From the NCBI GenBank assembly GCA_030762935.1, contig CM060899.1, forward strand, positions 11,825,001-11,889,000: a DNA stretch of 64,000 nt. Reading direction: 5' to 3'. This stretch comes from Hymenopus coronatus (taxonomy: Eukaryota > Arthropoda > Insecta > Mantodea > Hymenopodidae). A program made the translations under genes and the position numbers. Below the pieces are notes generated by a model. It saw only the letters and a list, made by a program, of their open reading frames with translations. It ran no database searches and was not told the origin of the DNA. Shown in pieces: positions 12,166 to 22,049 of the stretch (position 1 is its first letter; every line of letters starts with the position of its first letter).

Positions 12166-12768
12166 AGAGCGTCGATTAAATCCCTGCTGGAAGGCAGTCA
12201 ACAAGAGTGTTGATAACTATAAGAATAGGTGACACTAAGTACCGAACCCTGAAGTACTCCGTTCTTCTGAACAAAATAATAAAATAAAATCGAACCCACA
12301 GCCACACAAAATCCTGGTCTTTCTTGAACTCTCAAATGAATATGGGGAAGCGACCACGGAAACCCCTCTGATGAACGGTACGAAGAATTCCAATCCTCCA
12401 ACATGTGTCGTAAGCTTGCTCTAAGTCAAAAAACAAAAAACACAGCTACTGTTTGACTCTTTCTCAGGAATCCGTTCATAACGTGAGTTGTAAGAGATAA
12501 CAGTGATCGATAGTGGAGTGATGCCAACGAAAACCACACTGAACATTCAATAGAAAGCCCCGAAATTCGAGTCACCGTAAACCGCCCATTTAGCATGTAA
12601 CACATAACCTTGCAGACGTAAATAGTTAGGGAAATTTGACGATAGCTGGAAGGTAGTCGGCGATCCTTGCCAGGTTTACAAATTGAAACAACGGTAGCCT
12701 CGTGCCATGTAGCAGGAAACGCACCTTTATGCCACGATTATAGAGCTGGAGGTTTGATAAATTTTTTG

Positions 12769-12970
12769 GTAGTGCTTAACGCCCGCTTTTACAACAAATG
12801 GCACCGCAGACGATGACACTGATGATACGTGAACTGAAGATGGCGCACCGGTGAAATGCGTTGGTGGGGGAAACTGGAGAACCCGGAGAAAATCCGCCAC
12901 TACGCCGCTTGGGATCGAACCCATGTCATCTAAGTGAAAGGTGAAAGTTCTAACCATTCTGCCCCGGCGG
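12769..12970 (-). repeat. SINE-1 copy with internal deletion
   Basis: Minus strand: tRNA-like part at the right (ends about 12970), B box GGGTTCGATCCC near 12910, TTTTCTCCGGGTTCTCC near 12890, 3' end GTTAAGCACTACC at 12769. About 30 bp between B box and central domain, present in other copies, is missing. Confidence 0.85.
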
Positions 12971-13360
12971 AGCTTTAGGTCATCCGTTGACAAATGCTGA
13001 AGTAGCCACACACGTTTTGCTTCGGGCACATGAGGTGAATGACTAGAAAAAGGAGAGGGTATGTTCTAGCTCGTGCAAGCCAAAAGGGCGGTTGTAGTCC
13101 TCATTGTTGTCGAAGAGGAATAAGAATTCCTGGGTTTGCCACGTGGCATTGAGGGAAATAAAAGCTGAATCATAGGTAGCGGAACTGGAAACTGACTAAA
13201 AGTCCAGCCTAAGGCTTCGGCAATAAGGTTCACCAGGATTTCGCTGAAATCCGAAGAGTACTTCTCCGCGCATGGATAGCTTTGCCACATTCCTCGTTTC
13301 ACCAAGGAACCAGGGTACACCAGGGATGGGGAGACGTACTTGGAATAGAAAATTGTAAAT

Positions 13361-13646
13361 GACGTGTTATTTATGTACGCTCTTTAAGTACTATGATTCT
13401 CAGCGTCCCATTTGATTTTGGGTGTGAAAGACCACTTAATTTTGCTCACAGGCCTCTCTATCGGGCTCGAGATCCTTTTACGTGCCGTAAATCTGCGACA
13501 CGGGACCGACGGCCTTACTTCCCTTCCGATGAAAGCCAAGCTAAGGATTTTTACACCCGGAAAAAAATCCATTGTCCTCCGCCGGGTTTGAACCCGCAAC
13601 CTTGGGTATATGAAGTTAGCATGGTAAACATTACACTACGGAAGGA
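13361..13646 (-). repeat. SINE-2 copy (tRNA-derived)
   Basis: Second SINE family. Minus strand: tRNA-like head ending with B box GGGTTCAAACCCGG (about 13582-13595), GGAGGACAATGGATTTTTT, a domain with GTCGCAGATTTACGGCACG and GATAGAGAGGCCTGTGAGC, and a 3' end AAAGAGCGTACATAAATAAC. Other copies at 20590, 21663 and 51069. Confidence 0.85.
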
Positions 13647-13808
13647 ATAGAGCGCTCGGCAGCGGCCATAACAACAGAAGTCAAATGTTCAGCCATGCTA
13701 TCAATGGTGAAATGTTCCATATCGGAGAAATGGGCCAAACAAGAATAAAGTGACCAATCCGCCTTGCTAAACTGGATGTTTGGTATACCAGTGGTTGGAC
13801 GACACCGA

Positions 13809-13925
13809 AGTTTTTTTGTTTTTGTTTGTTTTTTGTTTTTTTTTTGTTTTTTTTTTTTTTTTTGTTTAGTGTTTAACGCCCGCTTTAACAACTTAAGGCA
13901 CTGTAGGCGAGACAACAACGAAAAA
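13809..13925 (-). repeat. SINE-1 3' fragment with long A/T tail
   Basis: The plus strand shows a T-rich run broken by G (13809-13867), then GTGTTTAACGCCCGCTTT and GGCACTGTAGGCGA, the 3' end of SINE-1 in reverse. Only about 60 bp of the body remains. Confidence 0.75.
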
Positions 13926-13999
13926 AGGTAATATAACAATTGGAAAATTATCACCGGAGGCAGCATCAGAGACGAAATTCCATTCAATACGGTGTGTAA

Positions 14000-14625
14000 G
14001 CTTTGCTAAGCAGATGTGTAAATCCAGGAGAGATGAGAAAGGGTGCTAGTGGAGCAGGAAAGAAATGTAACTTCACCAATATTCAAAATACAGAGGTTCA
14101 GTTGGTCCAGAAAACAGCCATTATAACCCCTCGCACACGTCCTGGGGGATCCCCAAAGACAGTCATATCCATTAAAATCTCCCACTAGAAGGTATGGTGG
14201 AGTTAATTGCCAAGCTAAACTCACAAGCTCAGAAATGGCAAGAGTAGACGAAGGAAGAACATAAAAAGTACAGACTGAAAAACTGAAAGCAGGTACAGAA
14301 AGTTAGACTGCAACTTCTTGTAAGAGAGTGGTGAGGGCACAGATTGGAAATACATCATCTCGGACCAGGCCCCTGGAATCACCGTGCTCAGAAGGGTCCT
14401 CATCCGGTTCCAGATCAAAGCGAACCGGCTTATGCCTATGTAAAGAAAAGGTATTTCGATGGCGAATCTTTGTCTCCTGTAAGCAAATGATGAGAGGTGT
14501 ATAAGATTGCATTAAAATATCTAGATCTAACCGATGTGCACGCAGGCCATGTATATTCCATTGGAGGAGGGCCATAACAGGACGTAAGAAGGCTGGTGTT
14601 TGGTATGCGTGCATCGGTAAAGTAA
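14000..14625 (-). pseudogene. LINE A endonuclease domain
   Basis: Minus strand reading from 14585: ALLQWNIHGLRAHRLDLDIL, then IICLQETKIRHRNTFSLH (N/E catalytic block near 14480), a frame change near 14340, and then AWQLTPPYLLVGDFNGYDCLWGS-type residues near 14200 with the GDFN motif, followed by LCILNIGEVTFLS. The serine-aspartate-histidine end is not clearly seen. This is the APE-type endonuclease that nicks target DNA in this class. One frameshift separates the two halves. Confidence 0.78.
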
Positions 14626-14769
14626 CGAGCCAATGGGTTGCCTGAGTTGGTGGTTTTAATTTCTTCTTTATCGTTGGGCTATGCCCAGGCGAGTGCGGCA
14701 GCCAAACGGAAATGAATTTGGATTGCCATCGCTGGTAGCGGTGTCCGAACAAGTCGTTGGGTTGCGGTT

Positions 14770-16370
14770 AGGAGAGCGGAAATAGCTTGTGTGACGACGA
14801 AAGAGCGACTTACATGTCCTGTGATGAGTTATAGAGGTAGAAGATGTAGACGACGTAGAGGAAAACGGAGTGACCTTGGAGACAAAATATCGGAGGAGAA
14901 ATCTACCTGTGTAGCCATAGACACGTGGGAACGAGGGCCAGGGATTGTCTGAACTATAACTTTGTTTCCGCACTGGCTGGCGAACAGCAGCGGAATAATT
15001 CAAGGTGGTGGTTGAGTGAAGTTCAAGATAACGTTTCCGTGCCGCGTGAAAAGTTAAATGTTCTGTGACCCTTATCCTCTGGATCATCTTCTCCTCGAGG
15101 AAACGGGAACACTCTTTAGAGTTGGATGTATGCGTGTCTCTACAGTTGACAGCCTTGGGCACACACTGATCCATCGTGTGCTTTTTGCCCACATTGAGCA
15201 CAAACCGGCGAATTGGTGCAACGTTGTTGCATATGTCTGAATTTCTGGTACAACGTTGTTGCATATGTCTGAATTTCTGGTACAACGTTGTTGCATATGT
15301 CTGAATTTCTGGTACAACGTTGTTGCATATGTCTGAATTTCTGGTACAACGTTGTTGCATATGTCTGAATTTCTGGTACAACCTTGTTGCACATGTCTGA
15401 ACTTCTGGTACAACGTTGTTGCATATGTCTGAATTTCTGGTACAACGTTGTTGCACATGTCTGAATTTCTGGTACAACGTTGTTGCATATGTCTGAATTT
15501 CTGGTACAACGTTGTTGCACATGTCTGAATTTCTGGTGCAACGTTATTGCATATGTCTGAATTTCTGGTGCAACGTTGTTGCATATGTCTGAATTTCTGG
15601 TACAACGTTGTTGCACATGTCTGAATTTCTGGTACAACGTTGTTGCACATGTCTGAATTTCTGGTGCAACGTTATTGCATATGTCTGAATTTCTGGTGCA
15701 ACGTTGTTGCATATGTCTTAATTTCTGGTACAACGTTGTTGCACATGTCTGAATTTCTGGTGCAACGTTGTTGCATATGTCTGAATTTCTGGTACAACGT
15801 TGTTGCATATGTCTGAATTTCTGGTGCAACGTTGTTGCATATGTCTGAATTTCTGGTACAACGTTGTTGCATATGTCTGAATTTCTGGTACAACGTTGTT
15901 GCACATGTCTGAACTTCTGGTACAACGTTGTTGCACATGTCTGAATTTCTGGTACAACGTTGTTGCACATGTCTGAATTTCTGACAATGGTGACAGCTCT
16001 CTCATTACCACACATGATGAAAGCAGGAATTTCAAATGTAAATAGAACCGTACGGAACGGGAACGGATTGTCATCGCGTTTGTCAAGTAATCTGTACGTA
16101 ACGATAACAGCTTGATCAGAAACACAATTCAGTATGTCATGGTTGGATAATCTGTCCAAACTGGCGGTCGTCCCTACACCCCGGCTACTATTCAAGGGTG
16201 AATGCTTCTTCACCCTAATATATAATATAAAAGAGAAGCACTCATCAGCTTAGCCGGTTGGTCAGATATGGCTACCACAATTAAAAGTATGCCGTCTTTA
16301 CAACATGTGGAATTGGTGACCTTCCCGCAAATTCTGTCCAGTTCTTTTTTAAGAACATCCTTCATTGTCT
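14770..16370 (-). pseudogene. LINE A ORF1 (gag-like) with a 24-unit minisatellite in place of a zinc knuckle
   Basis: N-terminal part on the minus strand from about 16345: LDRICGKVTN and KDGILLIVVAISDQPAKLM, similar to LINE B. Then YRLLDKRDDNPFPFRTVLFT and ERAVTIV (about 16100-16000), where relatives continue into RPYIPNPLRC and the first CCHC knuckle. Here the minisatellite begins at 15983. After 24 units the frame leaves into RCTNSPVCAQCGQKAHDG, a knuckle in part, then, after frame changes, CRDTHTSNSKECSRFLEEK and IRVTEHLTFHAARKRYLEL. The frame from 16213 to 15140 is open throughout, including all repeat units. The first two Cys of knuckle 1 are lost. Gag-like ORF1 proteins bind element RNA. 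Confidence 0.75.
15215..15983 (-). repeat. Minisatellite, 24 units of 32 bp
   Basis: 24 units of exactly 32 bp (about 768 bp), core CAACGTTGTTGCA, then TATGTCTGAATTTCTGGT. Variation is almost confined to two sites: GTA/GTG before CAAC and CAT/CAC before ATG, plus rare changes (ACCTTG, GTTATTG, GAACTTC, CTTAATTT). On the minus strand no unit contains a stop in any of the three frames, so frames cycle every three units into a 32-residue period with RHMQQRCT, ICNNVVPEIQ and TYATTLYQKF. The FRHMQQRCT reading resembles the end of a zinc knuckle (FGHMQQRCT-like), so the array may have grown from that codon block. Confidence 0.95.
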
Positions 16371-16393
16371 TCGTCTCGCACATAAGTCGTCTC

Positions 16394-16395
<2 letters not shown>

Positions 16396-16428
<33 letters not shown>
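16396..16428 (+). repeat. Homopolymer of 33 A
   Basis: On the minus strand this is a T run at the start of LINE A ORF1. LINE B has a shorter T run (10 T, about 29700) at the same place after the first ATG, so the run is ancestral and expanded here. Confidence 0.9.
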
Positions 16429-16429
<1 letters not shown>

Positions 16430-17238
16430 GTGGTGTTTAAGGGGGTAAGCGCAAAAAAACCATAAATAGTATAATCCCCCTTTCGAAACCTTTGCCGTCA
16501 GTCTGCCATCCGAGGGACAAAAGAAACAGATACCTAAATCTCCCGCTCTGTGCAGGCCTGGAGCACCCTCTAAAGACCTGATCTCAAGGAGTACTTATAA
16601 GGAATTACCCTCCAACTACCATTACTGACCGACCAGTATGCGACAGTTTCACTGAAGGCAGACCCGACTTTATGCCCCTACCACTAGAATAACAGCCGGT
16701 GGCTTCCCACTCTAGGTCATGCTGTTTCAACGGAGCCAGCGTGGATTCAGGGGACTCGTAGTTAATTACATCGGATTCCAGACAGCGGTAACACGTCGGA
16801 TCCCTCGATCAACCCAACCACCCACGGTCTCCAAGCTGCTCACGGAGACACTGCTCCTTGGGAGCTACGTGAGTGTACGTGACATCGGAACAGCTCCGCA
16901 GCTAATGTCGCACGAAAGAGGTAGTGAGGAGGCTCCACTCAACCTCCGGAGAGCACACATGTTGAAAGCTGCGCCTAATATTTGGTACAGGAACCACGGA
17001 AACACGAAATATCCCTGTTGGTGAGACGTGAGTTCACACCCTAAAGATCTTAAACCTAAGGATTTTATAAACCTAAAAAAGGAAGATGCTCTCAGAAGAG
17101 AGAAGGTAACGGGGTAACAGGAAGTTGAATAACACGTGACTGTGATAGATGGGAATTAGCGGATGACAATGAGGATGACCGGCTCGAGCACACGTGGTAT
17201 GCCAAACTCATTTTCACATAAAGTGAGGCCCTGGGAGG

Positions 17239-18507
17239 TCAAATGGTTAGCTATTCGGTGTTGAATGAAGATTCTAAAAACACATTATTTTGTGAGTTTT
17301 ACAACGTTTAAAAATCATACCTCAATGGTCTTGTTTGTAGGATTGCAGTCAGAGCTATGCTAAAAACGTAATGACGTAGGAATGAGTAGTAGAAAAACTC
17401 TCATTTCCTTCTATGTGACAACGGCTACTGGTACAAATCTTAGAGTATGTTTGAAAGCTTTTTGTGACATTTTCTAGTTTAATGGTAGAGAGAGAGAGAT
17501 ATTCAACAGTTAGATGGGACAGGAAAGGGTGTTAATGTTTAAGAGATACACAGCGATCAAAGTGGCAACGAACTGCTTACAAAGCATCTTGGCATGTGAC
17601 ATGTAGATAGATGTAGAAAATGTGACAATGTAATGCATAAAATCAGCGACATCTCCTTGGATAGGATTGGGCACCATATTGAAATAGTTCCCAAGTGCTG
17701 AAGTCATAATTCACGGAAAGACAATACAAATAAATTGTGTATTATAAATGTAAAAATTGTGGCTGAAATACACCATCTGTATGAAATTAAATGCCAAAAT
17801 GCCGGAGTTATACCAGTAAAATATGAAATGTATGCTAAAGTGTTCTAAACTAATTTAATATAAGCCTAAAGTTGCTGCACAGTCATGTGTAAACCTTGTA
17901 ATGAGCGTGCTGCTTCTCCGAGAAATACATTTCTTTGAATGTTAGGCTACACCAACCTGAAGCTGAAAACATATACTTTCTGTTGAGGTAAATCATAAAG
18001 GCTTATTCCAGCGATGATTGCAACTACTGTGTAATCACCTTTGATTAACGGTAGCCACTGCCAATACCGAAAATGAAAGCAGAGACATTGTTCTCCCTAT
18101 GGAAGTTGTGGGTATAAAGCCTTGGGTTCTTCATATGCAACTCCATTTCAGGTATTATTTGTATATAACCTGAAAATATTACCTCAAGAGGTTCATCAGA
18201 AGTTATATTTTGCATTATGAAAATGTTCAGTGATCTCTTAAAGGTTCATTTTAAGAGACACTTATTTTTTTTTCTTGTAGTGACCAAAACAAAAGCAATA
18301 ATAGTTCTATTGTGCAAAAATTGTGTTCACTGTGTAAATAGGCATATCCAGGAACAAAGAAACTATGTTGAATAGAATCATGTATTCCTTTAGTAATGAG
18401 AGAATTACTTAATGGGTATTATGCTCCTGGTCATGCCCATTATACAGTGATCACGATTTTTGCACAATGGAAAAGAACATTTCAAAAAAACATACCACAT
18501 TTATTTA
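17239..18507. other. Nothing recognised
   Basis: A+T-rich spacer between LINEs A and C; no motif, repeat or open frame worth calling beyond a short GA run at 17488-17500. Confidence 0.3.
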
Positions 18508-18851
18508 TCCCCCAGGGTACTATTCTGGTAGGTATGGGTTTTGCGCACTCCTGCGTGGAGACCAGTATCGGTGGAAAGGGCTATCCTGATTGGTTGAGGG
18601 TTCCATATTGAACCTGAGCTTCTACCTTTCAGTTAATGGGGAGGGTGCACAATCTAATATACCACTTAAGTATCTCGTATCTATTTCATCTAAACAGGAG
18701 ACTAAGGACTACCACAACCCTAGTCAAGGACTAGTTACTATACCAAACTCAAGGGTGGGTGGGACCGAGCCCACTATATCCCCTATAAAACCCTATTACT
18801 CCAGTGGGGAGGCCTCTAGTTAGGCTCCGGTGGGTGGGGAGTACAGAAGGA

Positions 18852-20050
18852 TGAATTTAAACCCTTTTTATGGGAAAACAAAAGCAAACTCCAATTATGC
18901 AGGAAAAGTTGTTGAGTCTAGACGTCCTCACTACTTAGTTGCAACAAGAACAGAGGAAGGGATAAAGTCCACCAATTAGCCCCTTAAACATCCAAAGTCT
19001 TGTTCATTTCGACCTTGATCGGGAGCTGCCTAAAAGAGTGGTTTTAATTATTTTGGCTGCCTGGGATGGTGAAACTGCTGCAAAAAGAAGTGTACAATTT
19101 CACGCTTTAATACAAGATTGAACCAGATCAGCAATTTAACATAAGTTTTTTTGCTATCCGTATATCTGATTAACATTTTAGTGACCACTTTCTTATCCTT
19201 ATTAGATAAAATCGCTAGTCCGGTTCAATCTTGTGTTAGAGCGCGAAACGGTACACTGAGGCAGTTTCAGCATCCTAGGCAGCCAAAATACTTAGAGCTA
19301 CTCTTTACAGGCTCCAACGGAAAGTTTCCAACATGGTGAATTGTGCCTACCCTAAACTTGTTCCTAATCTTGGTTAGGATAAATCTCCCGCAAAGAATTA
19401 ATGCAGGGTACGAAGTCATTGAGCTAGGCCCTACATTCCCAACCCACTCAGAGGCTATGAGTGTCAGCTCTTCGGGTACACCAGTGTGTTCTATAGTGGT
19501 CAGTCTAAATGCGTCATCTGTGGAGATGTCACGTGCGATGGAGCATGTATATCAATTCCAATGTGCGTCAACTGTGATGGCGAATCCTTTCTAGTTCCCG
19601 CGATTTTCCCGTTTTGCAGAGGAGAGAGCGATCGACATCAACTTCTACTAAATCCGCAACTATAAGAAACAGTGTGACTCAAACCTTCAACCTCGGTCGC
19701 GTATTCTGCATTACCTAAAATATTTAAGTCTAGTTATCTCAACACCGACTGCCTGAAAGACAATGTGCAGTCTCCTCCTAAAATATCTAAGTGAAGGAAA
19801 GATCCCCGACATGCTCGGCGTGGATCACTTTATGAGGAATCTTCTGGGAAGACATTGGCAATCAACATCTTTGCCGATTAGTACCTATAATTCTAAATTC
19901 TCTTTTGGAATGGGGTCTTCCCCGGTGAAGGAGGTGGAACAGGAAGCTTCTGCTCTCACTGACAGATGGACAGTAATCATCAGGATCGTACCGAATATGC
20001 AGAAACGTGTTTCAATATACTTCGTATCCCTGGACAACTCCAAGGCACAG
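18852..20050 (+). pseudogene. LINE C ORF1 (gag-like, zinc knuckles)
   Basis: From ATG 18852: NSNYAGKVVESRRPHYLVA then RTEEG and, one frame over, PFNIQKSL, equivalent to SPFVIQKGLDNIADPV in LINE D. A small inverted duplication follows (19051-19291), after which LDKIASPVQSCVRARNGTL resumes. Later RPYIPNPLRGYECQLFGYTS (about 19425) is the first knuckle with its first Cys changed to Gly, then KCVICGDVTCDGACISIPMC with CVNC (about 19507) are the following knuckles. The C-terminal half is less conserved and shows LKYLSEGKIPDMLGVD. Several frame changes. Confidence 0.72.
19051..19291. repeat. Inverted duplication within LINE C
   Basis: Left arm 19051-19127 and right arm 19219-19291 are reverse complements with about 80 percent identity by eye, separated by about 90 bp. 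Left contains TTTTGGCTGCCTGGGATG and ACAAGATTGAACC; right contains GGTTCAATCTTGTGTTAG and CATCCTAGGCAGCCAAAA. The right arm is in the coding sense of ORF1. Confidence 0.85.
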
Positions 20051-20061
20051 CTCATAAAGAG

Positions 20062-20385
20062 CCTTTGCCTACCGCCCGGCCGCTGCGTCCCCATCTCGGT
20101 CCATGACAGACATCATGGATGGGGTGCAGTATTGGGGGGTGAGACGTGGTCAGCGCTTCGAACCCCCCTTCCCCGGCCAGTTGATGCGGCTTTACGACCT
20201 GAAGCCGCTGCTTCTCCATCAAGTAGCTCCTCAATTGGCCCCCCCCAAGGACCTTACGAGGCTGAGTGCAACCCGGCCCAAGTCTCCCAGCGGGGGAAAA
20301 ATCCCCACGCCGGTACTGTGAATCGAACCCAGGTGTGCCGCTTGGTAAGCAGCTGCACAACCACCGCGCTAAGGAGACGACCATC
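20062..20385 (-). repeat. SINE-3 candidate (tRNA-derived head)
   Basis: Minus strand from 20385: GTCTCCTTAGCGCGGTGG (A box) and GGGTTCGATTC (B box, about 20320-20330) in tRNA-like spacing, then a G+C-rich body ending near GCGGCCGGGCGGTAGGC (about 20080). Only one copy in the window, so the family is inferred from the head. Confidence 0.65.
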
Positions 20386-21235
20386 CTACAATGGAACACG
20401 AGCGGAATTCGACCACATCGACAGAGCCTGAACTTTTGCTGCACCAGAATCAATCTTTGGCATTTTGCTAACAAGAAACAAAGCTGCATCCATAAGACGT
20501 TACATTCAGGTACTGGTGTGACTTATCACAGGAAGAGGGTGTTCCTGCACATGGAAGCGCTGTGGTGTTAATCAGAGATGAAGATTGAAATGGCGTGTTA
20601 TTTATGGACGCTCTTTAACTACTCTGGTTCTCAGCGTTCCGTTCTAAATTGGGCGTGCAAGAGCGCTTAATGTTGCTCAGAGGCCTCTCTATCAGGCTTG
20701 AGGTACTTTTACGTGCCGTAAATCTACGACACGGGACCAACGGCTTTACTTCCCTTCCGAAGGAAGCCGTGTTAAGCATTTTTACACCCCAAAAATCCAT
20801 CGTCCTCCGCCGGGTTTGAACCCGCGAAGTCTGGTATATGAAGTCAGCATGGTAACCACTACACCACAGAGGGCGACAATCAGTCAGAGATGATGTTGAT
20901 TCTGTATCCATAACCCGGGAGTCTGACATCCAGTTAGTCGCTATAAGGATCAAGCTGCCCTCTACCAGATTCACCATTTGTAGTATTTATCTTCATCCAT
21001 GTTGATACTCTCTCGCGCACTGATTTAGACGACTTAGTTTCCCAGCTACCATCACCATTTCTGTTGGAAGGGGAGGTAAATGCCCACCACCAACTCCTGG
21101 GTTCTTCTCAGACTTGTGAGAGAGGTAAACTACTTGCATCTTTCTTGGATAATCATAACCTCCCTCCTGAACACCGGAGATATAACAAACAAATGTTAGC
21201 TCTCCAGTAGTTTTGTCCATCTACATATTGCGGTC
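20386..21235 (+). pseudogene. LINE C endonuclease domain, split by SINE-2
   Basis: LQWNTSGIRPHRQSLNF (20391) opens the domain, as LLQWNIHGLRAHR does in LINE A. After the SINE-2 at 20590-20874, the reading resumes: LVAIRIKLPSTRFTIC (20937), then a frame change, LVSQLPSPFLLEGEVNAHHQ (about 21040) and LLASFLDNHNL (about 21130). The GDFNAHH motif of relatives reads GEVNAHH, so the Asp equivalent is lost. Degenerate. Confidence 0.75.
20590..20874 (-). repeat. SINE-2 copy, full length
   Basis: Minus strand: tRNA-like head CTCTGTGGTGTAGTGGTTAC (A box TGGTGTAGTGG), B box GGGTTCAAACCCGG (about 20812-20825), GGAGGACGATGGATTTTTGG, central GTCGTAGATTTACGGCACG and 3' end CGTCCATAAATAACACGCC. Best-preserved copy of the family in the window. 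Confidence 0.9.
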
Positions 21236-21662
21236 TGGTTTCCACAGTTGGCAGTTTCCTTACCATGGATTACCATCTTTGATTAGCATTCTAGTTACCA
21301 TTTTCCTATTCTTATTTGTCTCTTAGCACAAGACATCTGTTCCACACGTTCAACTAAATGCAGCTTAGATCGTACCAACTGAAATCTTTGTTCCCATTTG
21401 GCCATTTTTAATTATATCGAACACGACTCTCTGTATCTTTTAGTCAAACAATTCAAACAAAGGAGTCAGGTTTTTAAACAAACATTCAGTTTAACTTGAG
21501 AGATTAGGAATGTAGGTTCAATTGTGTTGGATGGATGTTTTTAATATAACATGGCCAAAGACAAAGGACTTACAATTTTAATAGTGATTTGGAGGAGCAG
21601 TAGTGTTTTGTGGAATTCAGAGGGAAACCTGCATGTTTATTGCATGATAGTAGTGTGTCTAT
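21236..21662. other. Nothing recognised
   Basis: No motif or family seen. Confidence 0.3.
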
Positions 21663-21894
21663 TCCTCCTGGCAGAGGACGATGGATTTTTTCGAGTGTAA
21701 AAATCCTTAGCATGGCTTCCTTCGGCAGGGAAGAAAAGCTGCTGGTCCCGTGCTGTAGATTTACGGAGCATAAAAGAACCTCAAGCCTGATAGAGAGGCC
21801 TCTGAGCAACCTTAAGCAGTGTTTCACGCCCAATTTAGAATGGAATGCTGAGAATCACAGCAGTTAAAGAGCGTCTATAAGTAATACACCATTT
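21663..21894 (+). repeat. SINE-2 copy, 5'-truncated
   Basis: Begins at GGCAGAGGACGATGGATTTT just after the B box position and runs through GTAGATTTACGGAGCA, AGAGAGGCCTCTGAGCAA and TTAAAGAGCGTCTATAAG. The tRNA-like head is missing or unrecognisable. Confidence 0.88.
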
Positions 21895-22049
21895 ACATAT
21901 ACATTTCCAGGAAAAGTAATGTTGAAGAACATTATTTGACAAATCACATAATATTTAATGGGGAATTTCCTGTTAATTCTGAATTATAAAAGCACAAATT
22001 TAGAGATTAATTTGTTTACGAAGTCAGGTCAACAAACTAGTAGCATGAT

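Larger units (their letters stand above)
12180..13990 (-). pseudogene. LINE A reverse transcriptase fragment, split by three SINEs
   Basis: Minus-strand matches: FSKADWSLYSCLAHFS (about 13780), similar to QANWNLYSRLAVFY in LINE D; then, after SINEs, PATWHEATVVPILKPGKD-like (about 12710, frame moves), and near the end FVWLWVRF and LQGSVLSVT (about 12240, equivalent to the PQGSVLSV motif before the catalytic YADD). The catalytic segment itself lies beyond the truncation. Many stops; not functional. Confidence 0.7.
12180..17238 (-). mobile_element. LINE A: I/Jockey-like LINE, 3'-truncated
   Basis: Minus-strand element with 5' UTR (17238 to about 16465), ORF1 with gag-like zinc-knuckle remnants, endonuclease and reverse transcriptase. 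The 5' UTR aligns by eye with 29014-29680 (LINE B): shared blocks include AATCCTTAGGTTTAAG-like, GAGCTGTTCCGATGTCA-like and GGGTTGATCG. It stops at 12180 inside reverse transcriptase, next to the tail of LINE E, so the 3' end is missing. It carries SINE-1 copies at 12769-12970 and 13809-13925 and a SINE-2 copy at 13361-13646. Same broad family as LINEs B, C, D and H; A and B form one subfamily by their ORF1 N-termini. Confidence 0.85.
18508..21235 (+). mobile_element. LINE C: I/Jockey-like LINE 5' part, nested with SINEs
   Basis: 5' end TCCCCCAGGGTACTATTCTG at 18508 matches the 5' end of LINE D in reverse. The 5' UTR aligns with LINE D, sharing GGTTGAGGGTT, GGAGGGTGCACA and ACTCCAGTGGGG-like blocks. 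ORF1 starts at about 18852 and ends near 20050. Two SINEs (20062-20385 and 20590-20874, both minus) separate ORF1 and endonuclease. Coding matches stop near 21235, before reverse transcriptase. Loss of the 3' half is opposite to the usual 5' truncation of LINE copies and suggests later deletion. Confidence 0.8.

Noticed and set aside
20052..20489. 145-residue minus frame
   Set aside because: It is the translated SINE-3, including its tRNA-like head.
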